31,223 nucleotides of DNA from CAYUTA01 sp964447605 (GTDB lineage: Bacteria > Bacillota > Clostridia > Christensenellales > CAG-138): NCBI GenBank assembly GCA_964447605.1, contig CAYUTA010000031.1, forward strand, positions 1-31,223, given 5' to 3'. Below the pieces are notes generated by a model. It did not search any database. It was given only the letters and a program-made list of their open reading frames with translations, and was not told the DNA's origin. Shown here one piece after another: positions 30,520-31,223 of this stretch; within the stretch, counting starts at the first letter, position 1, and each line of letters opens with the position of its first letter. A program made the position numbers and the translations under genes.

Positions 30520-31223
30520 TCACTTGCAGATACGCACCCGCCAGTCCGAACCAAAGCCCACGTCAAATCGCTGCGTAAAGCTGCCGCGGCTGACGGCGAA
30601 CGCAAGCTTCATCAACTCGTTGTTATAAAGAAGCGGCTCGCCCTCGCCCACGCAGCCAAAGCTGCCGTAAAACGGGAGCGTCTGCTCAAACACAAGCCCG
30701 CCGTTATGCGTGATGGTCACGTGCGCCGCGTCGCCGTAGGAAAAGCCGCATTCGTTAAACAGCCGCGTGGGAATATTGGTCCAGGCATTGCCAAAGTTCG
30801 GGTCGTCGATCTCCAGGATACCCTCGACCTCGCCGGGCCTTGCAACCGGCTCGTACAGCGCGTGCATGACGACCTCCTCCACGGGATACGCAGGGCCGAC
30901 GCCCGCAAAGTCGATGATCCCGCTTGCCAGCCGCGCCGCGGTATAGCCGAACAGGTCGCGTCCGTGGAAGATGGAAACGCCCTCGGTATCCTTACCGCGC
31001 AGGCGGTTGACGCGCTCGTCGATCTGCCGCACCTCCAGCACGCCCATATGATGCTTTACATGCGTAAGCGCGCCGTTGTCCGGGGTCACGACATAGTAAA
31101 AGCCGCCTCTGCCCGCGTCCACCTTCGCCACGCAGGCTTTCCGCGCGGTGCCCACGCCCGGGTCCACCACGGACACATAAATCGTACCCTCAGGCCAGAA
31201 GCGCAGGCTCTGGTAAAGGCGGT
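30520..31223 (-). CDS. SAM hydroxide adenosyltransferase, DUF62 (5' partial)
   Basis: This is the C-terminal ~234 residues of a DUF62 protein, an enzyme that hydrolyses S-adenosylmethionine to adenosine and methionine using hydroxide. PEGTIYVSVVDPGVGT, VVTPDNGALT, FHGRDLFG and DDPNFGNAWTNIP are the family motifs, the DPGVG and DNG segments lying in the active site. The frame is open to the right edge, so the true start is outside the window; the GTG at 31176 is internal. A probable terminator and 196 nt separate it from the UPF0397 gene. Genes of this family are often found beside ECF transporter genes (recalled, not checked), suggesting uptake or recycling of an adenosine- or methionine-related compound. 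Confidence 0.93.
   Translation of the reverse strand, partial: RLYQSLRFWPEGTIYVSVVDPGVGTARKACVAKVDAGRGGFYYVVTPDNGALTHVKHHMGVLEVRQIDERVNRLRGKDTEGVSIFHGRDLFGYTAARLASGIIDFAGVGPAYPVEEVVMHALYEPVARPGEVEGILEIDDPNFGNAWTNIPTRLFNECGFSYGDAAHVTITHNGGLVFEQTLPFYGSFGCVGEGEPLLYNNELMKLAFAVSRGSFTQRFDVGFGSDWRVRICK

Noticed and set aside
1..31223. Searched by eye for CRISPR arrays, tRNA or rRNA genes, transposases and phage integrases.
   Set aside because: No regular spacer-repeat pattern, cloverleaf, rRNA segment or DDE/recombinase motif was found. The long inverted repeats lack any encoded transposase.

Overview
The window reads as part of a chromosome from a high-GC, anaerobic, endospore-forming member of the Clostridia, probably a gut lineage. 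The spoVAC-spoVAD-spoVAE operon implies spore formation. Strong Shine-Dalgarno sites, occasional TTG/GTG starts, a YgeW-type carbamoyltransferase, an ECF transporter S component and an inositol-fermentation locus all fit that group. No rRNA, tRNA, CRISPR array, transposase or phage gene was seen.

Left part (1-18600) is an inositol-utilisation region. After the 3' end of a ygeW gene at the left edge, a long minus-strand gene run reads iolB, iolD, iolG, a second iolG-like dehydrogenase, a type II (archaeal-type) glyceraldehyde-3-phosphate dehydrogenase, an archaeal-type phosphoglycerate kinase, a LarA-like nickel hydroxyacid racemase and malic enzyme. Diverging from iolB, the plus strand carries iolE, a three-gene sugar ABC transporter (lipoprotein binding protein, double ATPase, permease), iolI and a DeoR-family regulator. 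Together these would import inositol, oxidise it at C2 (IolG), interconvert ketoinositols (IolI), dehydrate (IolE), open the ring (IolD) and isomerise to 2-deoxy-5-keto-gluconate (IolB). The kinase IolC, aldolase IolJ and malonate-semialdehyde dehydrogenase IolA are not in the window. The GAPDH/PGK pair, the racemase and malic enzyme occupy the lower-pathway position instead. The iolB-iolE intergenic region has overlapping divergent promoters and a tandem 11-bp repeat that is a good operator candidate.

Middle part (18700-26400) is a minus-strand surface-polysaccharide locus: a NodB-like deacetylase and a formyltransferase (both noticeably AT-rich), then a separately promoted run of an ArnA_DH-like SDR, a nucleotide-sugar dehydrogenase, a membrane CapD/PglF-type 4,6-dehydratase and a GT4 glycosyltransferase. 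The gene types suggest a glycan containing uronic acid, 6-deoxy and possibly N-formylated sugars; no sugar aminotransferase is present.

Right part (26500-31223) holds the spoVAC-AD-AE operon, then a segment of about 1.15 kb bounded by long inverted repeats and containing divergently arranged genes for a small Cro/CI-type regulator and a small helical protein, then a UPF0397 ECF S component and a partial SAM hydroxide adenosyltransferase (DUF62).

Intergenic DNA is unusually structured: dispersed repeats with a recurring GTCAAAA motif, GC-rich palindromes, a 34-bp inverted-repeat pair inside the ABC operon and a duplicated 11-bp-stem hairpin.
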